NCBI RefSeq assembly: GCF_046630445.1
Contig: NC_092333.1
Span: 355,727,001 to 355,791,000, forward strand
DNA length: 64,000 nt
Origin: Rutidosis leptorrhynchoides
Taxonomy: Eukaryota > Streptophyta > Magnoliopsida > Asterales > Asteraceae
Direction of reading: 5' to 3'
The notes below the pieces were generated by a model, which saw only the letters and a list, made by a program, of their open reading frames with translations, was not told the origin of the DNA and searched no databases. Positions 1 through 10,768 of this stretch are shown piece by piece (position 1 is the stretch's first letter; every line of letters starts with the position of its first letter). A program made the position numbers and the translations under genes.

Positions 1-335
1 TGGCCATAATCGTTATGGAACTAACAGAACTTTGACTTATTGCGCCTAACGTATTCTGACATCTTACTAGGCTCAGAGAACGTTAAACAAATAGTTTCAG
101 TAGCCAAGATTTCTTTCGGCGTTTTATTCAACTCGCACATTATCGCGAAGTTCTGGTTTGGGAAGTGCCCCATCCCTTGATCGGCTCCCACGTTTAATCT
201 TCGGAACTTGTTATTATGCTTTGACGAGCCAAACCCCTAGCCAAAACCATCACTTTTGCGCTTTGACCCACCGGTAGACCCCTGATGAGAATCGTCATCT
301 CTGCCACTCTTTCCATCATGATACTTGGTGCTGTG
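1..335 (-). pseudogene. Outer Tat-type retrotransposon gag, C-terminal part
   Basis: Read on the minus strand this encodes the tail of a Ty3/gypsy gag: a Gly/Ser/Lys/Arg-rich stretch (GGSKRKSDGFG), then a segment ending FC-stop-FHNDYG, which matches the Cys-x-x-His start of the zinc-binding gag tail of Tat elements. Two in-frame stops show it is dead. It is the continuation of the gag at 32482-33715: with one copy of the 5-bp target duplication removed, the frame runs straight from the right fragment (ENTNRHG) into this one (TKYHDGKS). The rest of the outer element (protease onward) lies left of the window. The Tat assignment rests on motifs read by eye. Confidence 0.75.
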
Positions 336-826
336 TAATCAATCCATAATCAATGAGTTACTTAATTAAGGATTTAGTGCAATGAGATTAAGATGGAGGA
401 TGGGATGTTTGATGATTATTTTGGGCCCTGATGATCGTCTTTCACTTTAGCAATCAAGTGATCAACCACCCCGACCCGGTCTTGATTGTTAATTAGCATG
501 ATTCACCTTAACATAATGTAAAAGTTCCTTGGGCAAGATCACAAGAGAAAATTACAAAGGTTCAGGCAAATGGCAGAGAATCAACAACCTATAAATGAGA
601 GGTCAAGCTCTCTATTTATAGTATTCGAAATATTCACGGTCTATGGATTGTCTAATCATCTGCGCAATCTTAACAAAATAACCTGATATCTTTTATTAAT
701 GCGGCAACTGATCCGCTATCTTTATTTTTAGCGAATACTCCAAGCCTCTTGAATACACTTCTCGTAACTTCTGGTTCTAACCTTTAATAAATAAAATATA
801 CATATACAATGCTATGTATATGATCA
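336..826 (-). repeat. Inner Tat 3' LTR (491 bp)
   Basis: Matches the split copy at 19978-20397 plus 32401-32476 along its whole length with scattered transitions. It keeps the uninterrupted sequence around GAATACACTTCTCG, which is the empty-site form of the E2 insertion point and proves the E2 target duplication. Confidence 0.93.
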
Positions 827-840
827 AGTCCCCCCAGTTT
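827..840 (-). promoter_or_regulatory. Polypurine tract of inner Tat element
   Basis: Directly inside the left LTR. On the minus strand it reads AAACTGGGGGGACT and then the LTR start TGATCA. This is the expected plus-strand primer position, and it fixes the element's orientation as minus. Confidence 0.8.
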
Positions 841-1052
841 ATTATGATACATTTTACAAAGTAAATGTATCATGATAAACTCTAAAAAGTTTGCAGTTAT
901 TCATGACCGCTATCCGCATTATAACATTTTTGCTATGCCTTTGTTACCGTTACAGCAAACAAAGTTACCGTTTTTATCCGTTGGCGAAAATATTACCGTT
1001 TAATCATCATGACGAATACTTAAACGTAATTGATTAGCACTCTTACTTTCCC

Positions 1053-1062
1053 TATATATATA
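1053..1062 (+). promoter_or_regulatory. TATA box of the Tat antisense gene
   Basis: CCCTATATATATACC lies about 125 bp upstream of the first ATG (1178) of the antisense gene. A start site about 30 bp downstream would give a short AC-rich leader. The position relative to an ORF antisense to the element suggests a dedicated promoter. No transcript evidence is available here. Confidence 0.5.
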
Positions 1063-1177
1063 CCGGTGTCCACAATCACAAATTTCCTACTCGCTATTCA
1101 GAACATCTTACAATTAATCGAATATTCAATCAACCTTTGCAACCACTTTCTTACTCACAACTTCTTTTCAATTAACA

Positions 1178-2411
1178 ATGAGGATCGGCAAAGTTGACAG
1201 CAAGGTTAACCCAAAAACCTTGATTACAAAGTTATTAACAAGCCCCGAATCCAAATCGACAGCGTCATCTGGAAAAGAATAGCAATGAATTCTAGTTGTC
1301 GATTTAACTTCCAAATCTCCTCCCACCACTCCGCCAAACGACCATACCAGACGCCGCCATCGTCGCAGAGAAAAAAGCTGAAGCAACGCGACTCGACCCT
1401 TTATGATAACCCGATCATATCCGATTATGAGGGTGATCAATAAATGGGTAAGTCCCAAATATTATTTCATAATTACAACATTTGCGATGCTTATATTTCT
1501 CTGCTAATTTATAAATTGCGTATTTTTGCAGGCGAATCAACCGGTGATCCAGTTTTTCCCATCCCGAATACTGTTGACCAAATAACTGAGTTGTTCCGCA
1601 TTCCACCCGACTCTTATGGGGTGAGAGTTGACGGTTTATCGGGATATACTTGTGCTACTTCTTCTGCGGCGCTAGATCAATGCCACCAGATGAAGCTGGA
1701 AATCCCAAACGAGCTTCGCCGTGAGTTCTCGAAGCTTTCTACACTTGAGGTACATAACAGCTTCGTGCAGAATTTTTATACGGCATTTAATTCTGCATAC
1801 GACATGATTTGTCGCCAAGAACAATTCTTCAATGTTCTTGAGGCTGAAAAGCCAAATATTTGACTGAAAAATCCAAGGCTGCAGACTGCGAAAAGTGTTG
1901 TGTTGATCTATATTATGAGCTCACCGCAGCAAAAACCGCCGTTGATGATTTAAAACAAGTTTCTACTGCGGCTGATAAAGAAAACAACCTTCAAGCAACT
2001 ATTTAGTCGCTGACAGAGGAGGTTACAAAGCTGACTGTGGAGCGAGACAATGCTCTAACTGGTAAAGCTTCTACAGAGCTTGAGTTTACAAAGCTTCGCC
2101 AACATTTACCAGAGTTGGCAAGAAAAATTCTCAACTCGTAACCTGTTTTCGCACTATTTTCCAGATATGCAGCTGCAGTACAACTACGCGAAAGAGTGGA
2201 ATTCATGGATCAGATCGCCACCCACTGCCCTCTACCAGAGCCACTGCCATCTATAATAGATGACCGTTTATGCTCTTTAACAGACGCTCAAAATGCGTTT
2301 GCTACTGTAAAAGAGAACATAGCGGATATTCCTATTCCAAAAATTACAGCGATAAGCGAGCAGGATGATGCTACTGCAAATGACATCATCAAGTTTGATT
2401 TATCTAAGTAA
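1178..2411 (+). pseudogene. Antisense accessory gene of the Tat element (two exons, decayed)
   Basis: This gene runs against the element's sense, between pol and the 3' LTR, where Tat-lineage elements such as Grande are known to carry an extra antisense ORF of unknown function. Exon 1 begins at the ATG at 1178, shifts frame near 1280 and has a basic stretch (QRKKLKQR) resembling a nuclear signal. A probable 84-nt phase-1 intron (1448-1531) has donor G|GTAAGT and acceptor TTTTTGCAG. Exon 2 reads GESTGDPVFPIPNTVD onward, shifts frame at 1861 and continues in one frame to the stop at 2409-2411, interrupted by two stops. That second half is Lys/Glu/Leu-rich and likely coiled coil (LTEEVTKLTVERDNALTG). 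AATAAA overlaps the final stop (2410-2415). The function is unknown and the gene is inactive. Intron and promoter are inferred from signals only. Confidence 0.7.
1448..1531 (+). other. Probable spliceosomal intron in the Tat antisense gene
   Basis: The donor is GTAAGT, the interior is AT-rich and the acceptor is TTTTTGCAG. Removing these 84 nt keeps the downstream frame and joins ATG-G to GC-GAA. An unspliced frame is also open, so splicing is not proven. Confidence 0.55.
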
Positions 2412-3022
2412 TAAATGTACTGTGTAAAATTAACACGCAGCTATCTCTGCGTTTTCATTAATAAAATTTTCGCATATTCGCATATTTTGCAAGTACTTTT
2501 ATTTATATAGCGCTTTTATCAGTAATATTTATTACACGGACTTGTCCTTTGCAATTTCCAACTTTTATTATTGTGCACATAATAAGTATGTACTTTTGCG
2601 AAACAATTTGTATGCACGCATATTTATACGTTATGAATTTTCTAAGTCCGCCAAAACGATCCTTAGGCAATCAATTAGCACCGAGAAGCATCTAAGTATG
2701 GTAAAATCAAATACTTAGGAAATTAAATTCCTTTCGCGATAATTAGTTTCTGCGTAAGTGGGCAATTTCATCACTACTCGACATAGCCTTTGCGAATCAT
2801 AGCAGTATTATAAAACACAAATATTATAGAATATTTCATAAAGTCTAAGCATTCCACAAAGTATGATTATGCTTGTCAATACAAAAAAACTTTTTCGCAT
2901 ATTCTTACAAGTGTTTGCTTTTCATATTCTTACAAGTTTGATCAAGATTTGCAAAAATAAAAATGAAAACACATAGAAAAATACCAAACATAGGCTTCTC
3001 ATCTCTTTTTACACTTTGAATA
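2412..3022. other. Inner Tat internal spacer, no gene seen
   Basis: AT-rich spacer between the antisense gene and pol, ending at the E1 target site. It contains AATAAA at 2460-2465. I see no further coding sequence. The last five bases (GAATA, 3018-3022) are the left copy of the E1 target duplication; the right copy is at 15919-15923. Confidence 0.7.
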
Positions 3023-4426
3023 TGAAACGACAAGTCCTAATCCATCCGGACGAAGTCCATATCGATTATAAACGATTCACAACAGTTAATTACATCGCGA
3101 GGTACTTGACCTCTATATGATACATTTTACAAACATTGCATTCGTTTTTGAAAAGACAATCTTTCATTACATCAAAAGTTGACGACATGCATACCATTTC
3201 ATAACATATCTTACTATAATTGAATTAATAATAATCTTGATGAACTCAACGACTCGAATGCAACGTCTTTTGAAATATGTCATGAATAATTCCAATTAAT
3301 ATCTCTAAGATGAGCAAATGCACAGCGGAAGATTTCTTTCGTACCTGAGAATATATATGCTTTAAAGTGTCAACCAAAAGGTTGGTGAGTTCATTAGTTT
3401 AACATAAATAATCATTTCATAATTTTAATGGACCACAAGATTTCATATTTTCATTTCTCATAAACATACGTCCCATGCATAGAGACAAAAATCATTCATA
3501 TGGATTGAACACCTAGTAATCGACATTAACAATATGCATATAAGAATATCCCCATCATTCCGGGATCCTCCTTCGGACATGATATAAATTTCGAAGTACT
3601 AAAGCATCCGGTACTTTGGATGGGGCTTGTTGGGCCCGATAGATCTATCTTTAGAGTTAGCGTCAATTAGGGTGTCTGTTCCCTAATTCTTAGATTACCA
3701 GACTTAATAAAAAGGGGCATATTCGATTTCGATCATTCAACCATATAATGTAGTTTCAATTACTTGTGTCTATTTCGTAAAACAGTTATAAAAACAGCGC
3801 ATGTATTCTCAGTCCCAAAAATATATATTGCGAAAGCATTTAAAAAGGGAATAATGAAACTCACGCATATAAATATTGTAAAACAGTTAATAAAGCATTT
3901 GCATGTATTCTCAGCCCAAAATGTATATAAAAAGGGAATAATGAAACTCACCATACTGTATTTTGTAGTAAAAATACATATAACATCATTGAACAAGTGT
4001 AAGGTTGGCCTCGGATTCACGAACCTATATCAGTTGTATATTTATTAACACGTATAATTGTAATCGAATAAATTTACATATTATTATCATTGTTATTTTA
4101 GTAATTTATATGATTTATTAATAACTTAATTAACTATTTTTATTTTATATACATTAGATACATAATTAGTATTTATTATAAAAATATTAATATAGTTGTG
4201 TTATATGTATTAAATATATATATATATATATTTATGTTTGTATTTCATTTGTTTATCAAAACAGTAGTTCTATTATACTAAGTTAATATTAGTAAAAATA
4301 ATGATATTAACATTAATAATATACATATGTTAATAATAACCTTATTAGTGATAATAACAATGATATTAATAATAATACTTGCAAAAATATTAATGTTACT
4401 GTTTATGATAGTTATTAATGATTTAC

Positions 4427-4457
<31 letters not shown>

Positions 4458-7273
4458 TAATATTAACAACATTATCAATAATAATAATATTAATAATAAT
4501 AACAATAACAATGATAATAATAATAATAATAAAGTTACAACCTTTGAAGAGAAGATCAATAAAAAGAACACCCACGCCGGGACTCGAACCCTTGACCTCC
4601 CGCTAACACCACAACACTCCCATAAACCATTCAACCAATTCAGTTTTTCTGTTGATGTTATCGATCTTTTTCTTTTTATCTTATACCCGTATTTATCTTT
4701 ATCATCTCGTCTCAAAATCTGGCCCAATGTATCTTCGACCCAAGAGTAGTCCAATACCCAAAACAGATTAATTAATTGCTTCATTATTTAACAACTTAAA
4801 AAGGATTTAGGTTGTCTTCTGGTTGCTTCATCTTTGACAGCCGCTACCGACGATAAAGAAAAAAAAAATTAAATCGCAGGTTTCAAATTATTACCATCAT
4901 CGTCGTCACCAATAGATGTATTACTTCTGTTTACCACCGAAACCCTAGCTCCATCAATTTCACCATATAATTCAACTTCACTATAATCATTACTCATGTT
5001 CATCATTATCGTGTATCTTAAAATCACTTTCATAATCATCACGATGATTATATCATCATCATTATTGGATCATCTCAGCTCATCACAATCATCATCTCAT
5101 TATTATGCGTCACTGTTTCATCATCTGGGTGTTGTGATTAATCAAACAAAATAAAAAGCATAGCAGCGGTTTTGAGTGGATTTTGAATAACCTCAATCCT
5201 TTAGCAGCGTAGCAGTTGTACCAGTTGAACATCAGATGGTTATCGTGGTTTTTGTAGAAGAGAGAGAAGAGAGAGATATATATATAGGGAGATAGGTTTA
5301 CGGTGGTGGTTCTTGGTTTACTAACCGAAACAGAATACCTAAGCAGCTGCAGCTGTAATAGTTACAATGAACCGTATCATTATCGTTATCTTTGCAGTTT
5401 AGTTTTCGATGTGGGTTTTTGGTAGAGGTTGATTTGTCATCGAAGAAAAATAGTAGCAGGAGGTGGTGTTCATCATTGAAGCTGAAACAAACGGTTATCA
5501 AGTGGGTTTAATGATGGAACCGATGGTGGTTGTTTAATGAAAGTGGGGTCACGGTTGTTGTGGTTTCGCTCACAAAAAAAATGAAGTATGTGGTGGTTGA
5601 ATCGTGAATCAGAATAAGAAAAAAAAAATAAAGAAATATGGTGCGATGGTGGTTCTTGATGGTTGTGGTTTTATGGTGTTCACGAAGGAGAAGAGAAGAG
5701 AGATTGCGAGGGTTGTCAAGGTGATAGTTTATGGTGATTATGGTGGCCGCCGGTGGAGGTGAAGGTGGTGATTAAAGGTGGTGTCGGGTGTTCGATGTTG
5801 AAGTGGGTCTCGACACCAAATAGAGATCAACAATAAATAACGAAGAAAATGGTGGTTTTTGATTCATGGTGGTTTAAAAGATGGTGCTCCGGTTATGGTG
5901 GTGGTGACCAGTGAGATGGTGGCCGATGAAGTGAGGTCGATTGTTGTGAGGTTTACAAGAGTGGTGGACTGGGTTAATCATGTTTATACATACACATATA
6001 TATAGATAGATATATGCCATATATAATTGTAATTACGATATTAATAATAAGTAATAATAATAATACTCTTATGACTTGCAAAGAATTTGACATGTAACCG
6101 AAAGTGAGAGATGAAAAGATGGTTTTGTGGTTTTGTGCAAGTATCAACTTTAAGAATATATATGTACATCTATATGAGGCCAAAGTTGGTGGATATAAGT
6201 CATCATTTAGTACAGTAATTTGTACTATGCATATGTTTATATAAGGTGATGATTTTAATTTGATAACAACACTTAATAAAAACACTATGTGGTGGAAGAT
6301 GAGTTGGTTGATTGAACGCATGCATATATATATATATTAATATAAGTAGTAGAAATAATAATGGTTAGTGGATCAAGTTGGATAAATAAATAATAAAATA
6401 TAATAAGTGAAACGTGTAAAATATATTAGCAGCCCTTAAATTTGTTTATTTATACCGACATTTTTTACGGATGTTATATCGTGGTTCATTGCTAAACAGT
6501 TAATATATAAAAGTGTTCCTAAAAATTCCAAATTTTTAAATTAAATTCCTTTAATTATTTCAGTCATTATGGTATAAAATTCGATCATTAACTATTAAAT
6601 AAAAATTACATTAGTTATTCACTCCCAACCCCAAGTAAAATATAAAAAGTTTTAAAATTCAACACATAGTTCCTAAATACACTTTTAATAAGCCTAAAAT
6701 TTATAGAACGCGTTTTCGGATCACCATTTATTTTAAAATCACATAAGTTCCTTTTTAACTCATTTACTATCCATCGAATGACAATTGAGCGTTACCGTCG
6801 CTCATTAAACAACTTCGAAATCACAAAATATATACATTATTTATATATATACCCTTTAAATAATAATTATTATATATTATTATTATTTTTCAACATCGAT
6901 TATAACAATTACAATATATAATATTTCATTTCATAATATACATATATATTTATATATATACATATATATATTTAATTATATACATACCTATATATTATAT
7001 ATTAAATTAATAATATTAAATATACTGATTCCATTTTTTATATATTTATTTCCAACAATTAAATCATATATTATTTCAAATAATATTTCAAATAAAATTG
7101 TATATATCTAATTACAAATTAGTTGTTCGTGAATCGTCGGGAATGGTCGAAGGTCAATTGAATATATGAAATAGTTCAACTTTTTGAGACTCAACATTAC
7201 ATACTTTGCTTATCGTGTCGAAATCATATAAAGATTAAGTTTAAATTTGGTCGGAAATTTCCGAGTCGTCACA
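3023..7273 (-). repeat. E1 left (3') LTR, 4251 bp
   Basis: No convincing gene. From left to right it contains the TGAAACGAC terminus, an AT-rich tract with a (TAA)n run (about 4427-4457), a tRNA-like segment (4569-4640), a CAT/ATC-rich stretch (about 4920-5110), a strongly GT-rich tract (about 5290-5960), a very AT-rich tract (about 6840-7090) and the GTCGTCACA end. Apparent ORFs here are low-complexity or simple copies of the other LTR. Confidence 0.92.
4569..4640 (-). repeat. tRNA-like (SINE-head-like) segment in E1 left LTR
   Basis: The minus strand has a clear B-box-like GGGTTCGAGTCCC and an A-box-like TTGGTTGAATGG. It is followed by about 75 nt and then a (TTA)n run, which is SINE-like order. 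No acceptor stem can be drawn, so it is not a working tRNA gene. Confidence 0.5.
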
Positions 7274-7290
7274 GTACCTACCCGTTAAAG

Positions 7291-7309
7291 AAATTTCGTC
7301 CCGAAATTT
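7291..7309 (-). promoter_or_regulatory. E1 PPT-side hairpin
   Basis: AAATTTCG-GGA-CGAAATTT on the sense strand is a perfect 8-bp inverted repeat with a 3-nt loop, just upstream of TTTAACGGGTAGGTAC and the 3' LTR. The same hairpin and spacing occur in E2 and E3. Confidence 0.65.
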
Positions 7310-7678
7310 GAGTGAGGTGGTCATGGCTAACAATAAAAATGTTTTCATGACCAATATGAGTTGATAATTAGAGGTTTATCATCAATGAATAATAATGATA
7401 AAATAATTCGATTATTCTAAGAATACGAATGAAGCTATAGTAAAAGAGTGAATTGAAGAAAATAAGATTTTCCTTAGCTTTTGACGTAAACAGGGTTGAA
7501 TTTAGAAAATAAGGTGCGTCTTAACTTTTGACGTTGTCTTGGTTGAATTCCGGAATTCAAGGGATATAAAGGAAATCTTCGAAATCTAAAGGATTTGATT
7601 CTTCGGCGAATAAGGAAATTAAGATCTCTATAATTAAATGCGGTCATCTGTCTCGATTGCTTTGTCTGGTATTTCCAC

Positions 7679-7685
7679 TATAAAT
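7679..7685 (+). promoter_or_regulatory. TATA box of the E1 antisense microprotein gene
   Basis: TATAAAT lies 84 bp upstream of the ATG at 7763, inside a block that closely matches E2 (shared flank AACTTCTTCCGTTCC). It would give a leader of about 50 nt. Confidence 0.5.
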
Positions 7686-7762
7686 GAACTTCTTCCGTTC
7701 CATTATTTTCCACCACTCCCATTTTCTATACTTTAATTCATTCTTCGAGATCATCAGTCAAT

Positions 7763-7936
7763 ATGCTTCTTTCAGTTTTAATTCTGGATATATTCCTGAC
7801 TTTCGTATCGATCATTCTCCTTTTTCATCTACCACCGGAGGAATCTGTTTACTTCTATTTTGCCCTTGGAGTTATATTGTTTTTAATTCTCCCGTGTCTT
7901 TATATTGTTATTCGCATAGCCATACATGGTTTATGA
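7763..7936 (+). CDS. Antisense two-helix membrane microprotein (57 aa), E1 copy
   Basis: A 57-codon ORF antisense to the E1 element. Residues 5-23 and 29-50 are hydrophobic and could form two membrane helices joined by a short PPEES turn; the tail is short and weakly basic. I chose this ATG because the E2 copy (25119-25292) has one at the same place and the two then align over all 57 codons without a gap and end at the same TGA. Of these, 38 residues are identical and 15 of those use different synonymous codons. The core from Glu27 to Tyr47 (ESVYFYFALGV and on) has six silent and two replacement codon changes. A TATA box lies 84 bp upstream. I recognise no known family. A longer open frame over the same DNA (7684-8013) is in a different frame and is not conserved. 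Function is unknown; coding status is inferred from conservation. Confidence 0.65.
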   Translation: MLLSVLILDIFLTFVSIILLFHLPPEESVYFYFALGVILFLILPCLYIVIRIAIHGL

Positions 7937-8273
7937 TCTTTCTTGTCTGCGATTTATACTCCAATTTGTATTTCGAGGCTCCATGTTTTTTTTTTGTTTT
8001 CTCCCCGACCTGAAGTAAAGCGATTAGGACGTCTCGAATTCGTACGTATAAAATTTCGAATGAACATAACTTAATGTTCTAAGCGGAAAGGAATGGTAAT
8101 AGCAAGATTTAATTTGTTAAATTACCAGAAGTTACGAAAAAGACAGAACCATCAAGAAAATATTTTCTTGATATGTTTAGAGGTTAAGTAGAATGAAAGA
8201 ATCGTGTAACATGGCACATAATGATGGTACTGTGAATCATCACATTCCATTAGAAACTCAGCATGACTTACTG

Positions 8274-8308
8274 TAATATAATCACGTTGATCAAGTGTCA
8301 TTATATTA
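8274..8308 (-). other. 35-bp conserved imperfect palindrome, E1 copy
   Basis: Arms TAATATAAT and ATTATATTA enclose a 17-nt centre holding the palindrome TTGATCAA. The same 35-bp unit occurs in E2 (25630-25664) and E3 (58112-58146) with compensated changes. A cis-acting RNA or DNA signal is inferred. Confidence 0.6.
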
Positions 8309-8404
8309 TACTAACTCATGCATCAGTTCCTAACGTTACTTCAATAACATTCATATTTTAAGCTCGAAAGTTTACAGCATATAGAAACTAACAGTTTCTA
8401 TATG

Positions 8405-9050
8405 ATGTAACACTGATAGCACAAAGAGATTATGATTTCAGGTAAGAATAGTTACGAAAATATCTTCAGAAATATGGAGGATATTTATAATGAAGGATAC
8501 GATGATATCTTGGAATTTCTAAGATCAGAGGATGATGAAAAATATTGTCCGTAAGGGTTTAGAGTAAGGAGCAAGATATTCACTAAAGACTTTAGCAGAC
8601 ATTGAATCATTTAGATTCTTTGAAGTTAAACGTATTCTTTGTGATTTGTCCACGGCTTTCTTCATAGTTTCGCATAATTTGCTTTTCGGTACTAAATTTT
8701 CTCTTGAATGTTTCCAATATAATGATACACAGGTAGCACGGAGAGGTATATAACTTCGGACGAGAATATTTTTGAAAATATCCTCAGAAATATCGAAGAT
8801 ATTGATGATGATATTTTGAAATTTCTAAATTCGATGGTTGATGGAGAAAGATTTCCGCAAGATTTTAACATGACTTCGGAGCAAGATATTCTCTAAAGAT
8901 TTCATCGGATTCAGAATTACCTGGATTCTTTGAATATAGTGTTTAGTCCTTGTATTTGTCCTTGGTCCCTTCGTGGTTAGGTCAATCCGCTTTTCAGTTC
9001 CAACTTTTCTGAGCTTTTCCAACATACTATTCTTTATCATCAAACTTCCG
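8405..9050. repeat. Diverged tandem duplication of about 320 bp in E1
   Basis: Two similar blocks, roughly 8405-8720 and 8730-9050, share the phrases GATGATAT, TTTCTAA, GAGCAAGATATTC and TTGTCC in the same order. E2 has a single copy (about 25770-26060), so the duplication is specific to the E1 lineage. Confidence 0.6.
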
Positions 9051-9489
9051 ATGATTAAGGTCGTTTACGGTTATCTATGGTTTCGGCTGCTTCATTCAAC
9101 TTTTTCAACATTTATAGTATTGATTTGTGACTGAGTGCTTTTCAGAATTTCAGAATTTCAGAATGAGAGATCATAATTTTAAGAGTTAAATGTCATACAT
9201 ATAACTGTTGATGTAGATATGATGTGAGTTTTCAAAGTACTGATTGCTGATTCCCGGTAATTGTTATGGCAGTTCTCGTTACAAGATACGGATGAGTATA
9301 TGATAGGGTTTCAATGAATAAATATAATGATTTGTCAGAGAGATTTAAGCCAAGAAGTAACGAGGTTGCTGGTACGTTTGCTGGTAATATGGTGGAATAT
9401 AAAAGAATTCTCTGGTATAAAAAAAAATAATCGTATATATATATCAGGATTATAGTAAGGCTACTTCGAATGAAAAGTCGAAGTTGGCT

Positions 9490-9531
9490 TGTTGGAGCTG
9501 TGACAAAATTGGCTACTTTGAAAAGGGATCG
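9490..9531 (+). pseudogene. Antisense gag zinc-knuckle remnant in E1
   Basis: The plus strand encodes CWSCDKIGYFEKGS, a CCHC knuckle with the His changed to Tyr and the last Cys to Ser. It is preceded by a Lys/Ser-rich run (NEKSKLA), as in Copia-type gag. It lies on the strand opposite to the element's sense, which suggests an inverted captured fragment. The E2 copy is at 26384-26425. Confidence 0.5.
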
Positions 9532-10768
9532 CAAAATTATTTTTGCTAATAAATGCCAAAGGATCTAACGCAGCTACGTGTTAAACTTTTACTCAGTTGC
9601 CGAGAGTTTCTCAGGTGCATAACTATATGCATAAATCTTTCCTTTCGTAGATAAAGTGCGGTTGATTCATCCTATCGATTGAGGTTTTTTCAAGAATCAT
9701 GAAAGGTTTAAACGCAGATTGTAATCGTCAAGATACAAATGGGGTTTAAGATGAAATCAAGTGGCAAACTTGAAGAATTGTTTAGTTTCATATGTTATAA
9801 TCAATATTTTAATTCATTTTTAATTGTTCAATGTTTATAGTTCTTAGTTGATAGTCTACAGTTAGCAGTTCAATAATTTAATACATAATATTCGAATTAA
9901 TTAATACATATCGTGACCCGTGTACAGGTCTCAGACTCGATCACAACTCAAATTATATATATTATTTGAGAATCAACTTTAACCCTGTATAGAGAACTCG
10001 ATCATTACTGCATATAGAGTGTCTATGGTAATTCCAAATAATATATATAGATGCGTCGATATGATATGTCAAAACCTTGTAAACGTGTCCCGATATTTAA
10101 AGTGCGTAAAATAAATAACAGAATTTAAATGACTATAAATTAAATGCGTAAAGTAAATAACAGAAATTAAATGACGATAAATAAAATTGCGATAATTAAA
10201 TTGCGATAAATAAACTGCGATAAATAAAATGTAATCAGTTAGCTAGGAACAGTTAGCGTGGATTCTTAACCAAATTCCCCGTAGTTAATTTGTTTGTTTC
10301 TAACAAATTTTATTTTGTCAAATGTTTTCTTTATTATGCCACTTGTTGAATTCTGATAAATCAAAATCCAAATATGAAATTGGATGAATATGGTTATTCT
10401 GTGGTGAACGGATTTGTATATCGGTGGATGTAAGTAGGATAGTAAACGACTGTTGAATCAGCTTCGAAGAATGTACAATGTAACTTATTAATGTGGAATC
10501 TAAATATTCCTCGGGTATTACCTACCCGTTAAAATATTTTCACAATTAACACTTTGTACGAAAGAATTTTTAATTACAATCTTTATGAAAACATATATAC
10601 ATATATATTTTCTTCAGATGTAATCATGGATTCAATGAGTTAATATGATATTAAACTCATTTGGTTTACCGTTAGAACTAGAATACATAATCTCTAAAAC
10701 ATGTAGAGATTACATAATTGTCATGAAGAACGAAGATAATCGATGTAGAACGATACGTAGAACGATAA

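Noticed and set aside
4569-4640. Functional tRNA gene
   Set aside because: B box is good, but no acceptor stem or full cloverleaf can be drawn; kept only as a tRNA-like segment. Same for 13222-13295, 21811-21880, 22039-22107, 29583-29652 and 29811-29880.
5974-6321. 115-codon hydrophobic minus-strand ORF in E1 LTR, repeated at 14620-14967
   Set aside because: The two copies are the two LTRs of one insertion, so identity is not evidence of selection. E2 has no counterpart.
7684-8013. 109-codon plus-strand ORF in E1
   Set aside because: It overlaps the conserved microprotein in a different frame and is not open in E2; its composition follows the underlying AT-rich DNA.
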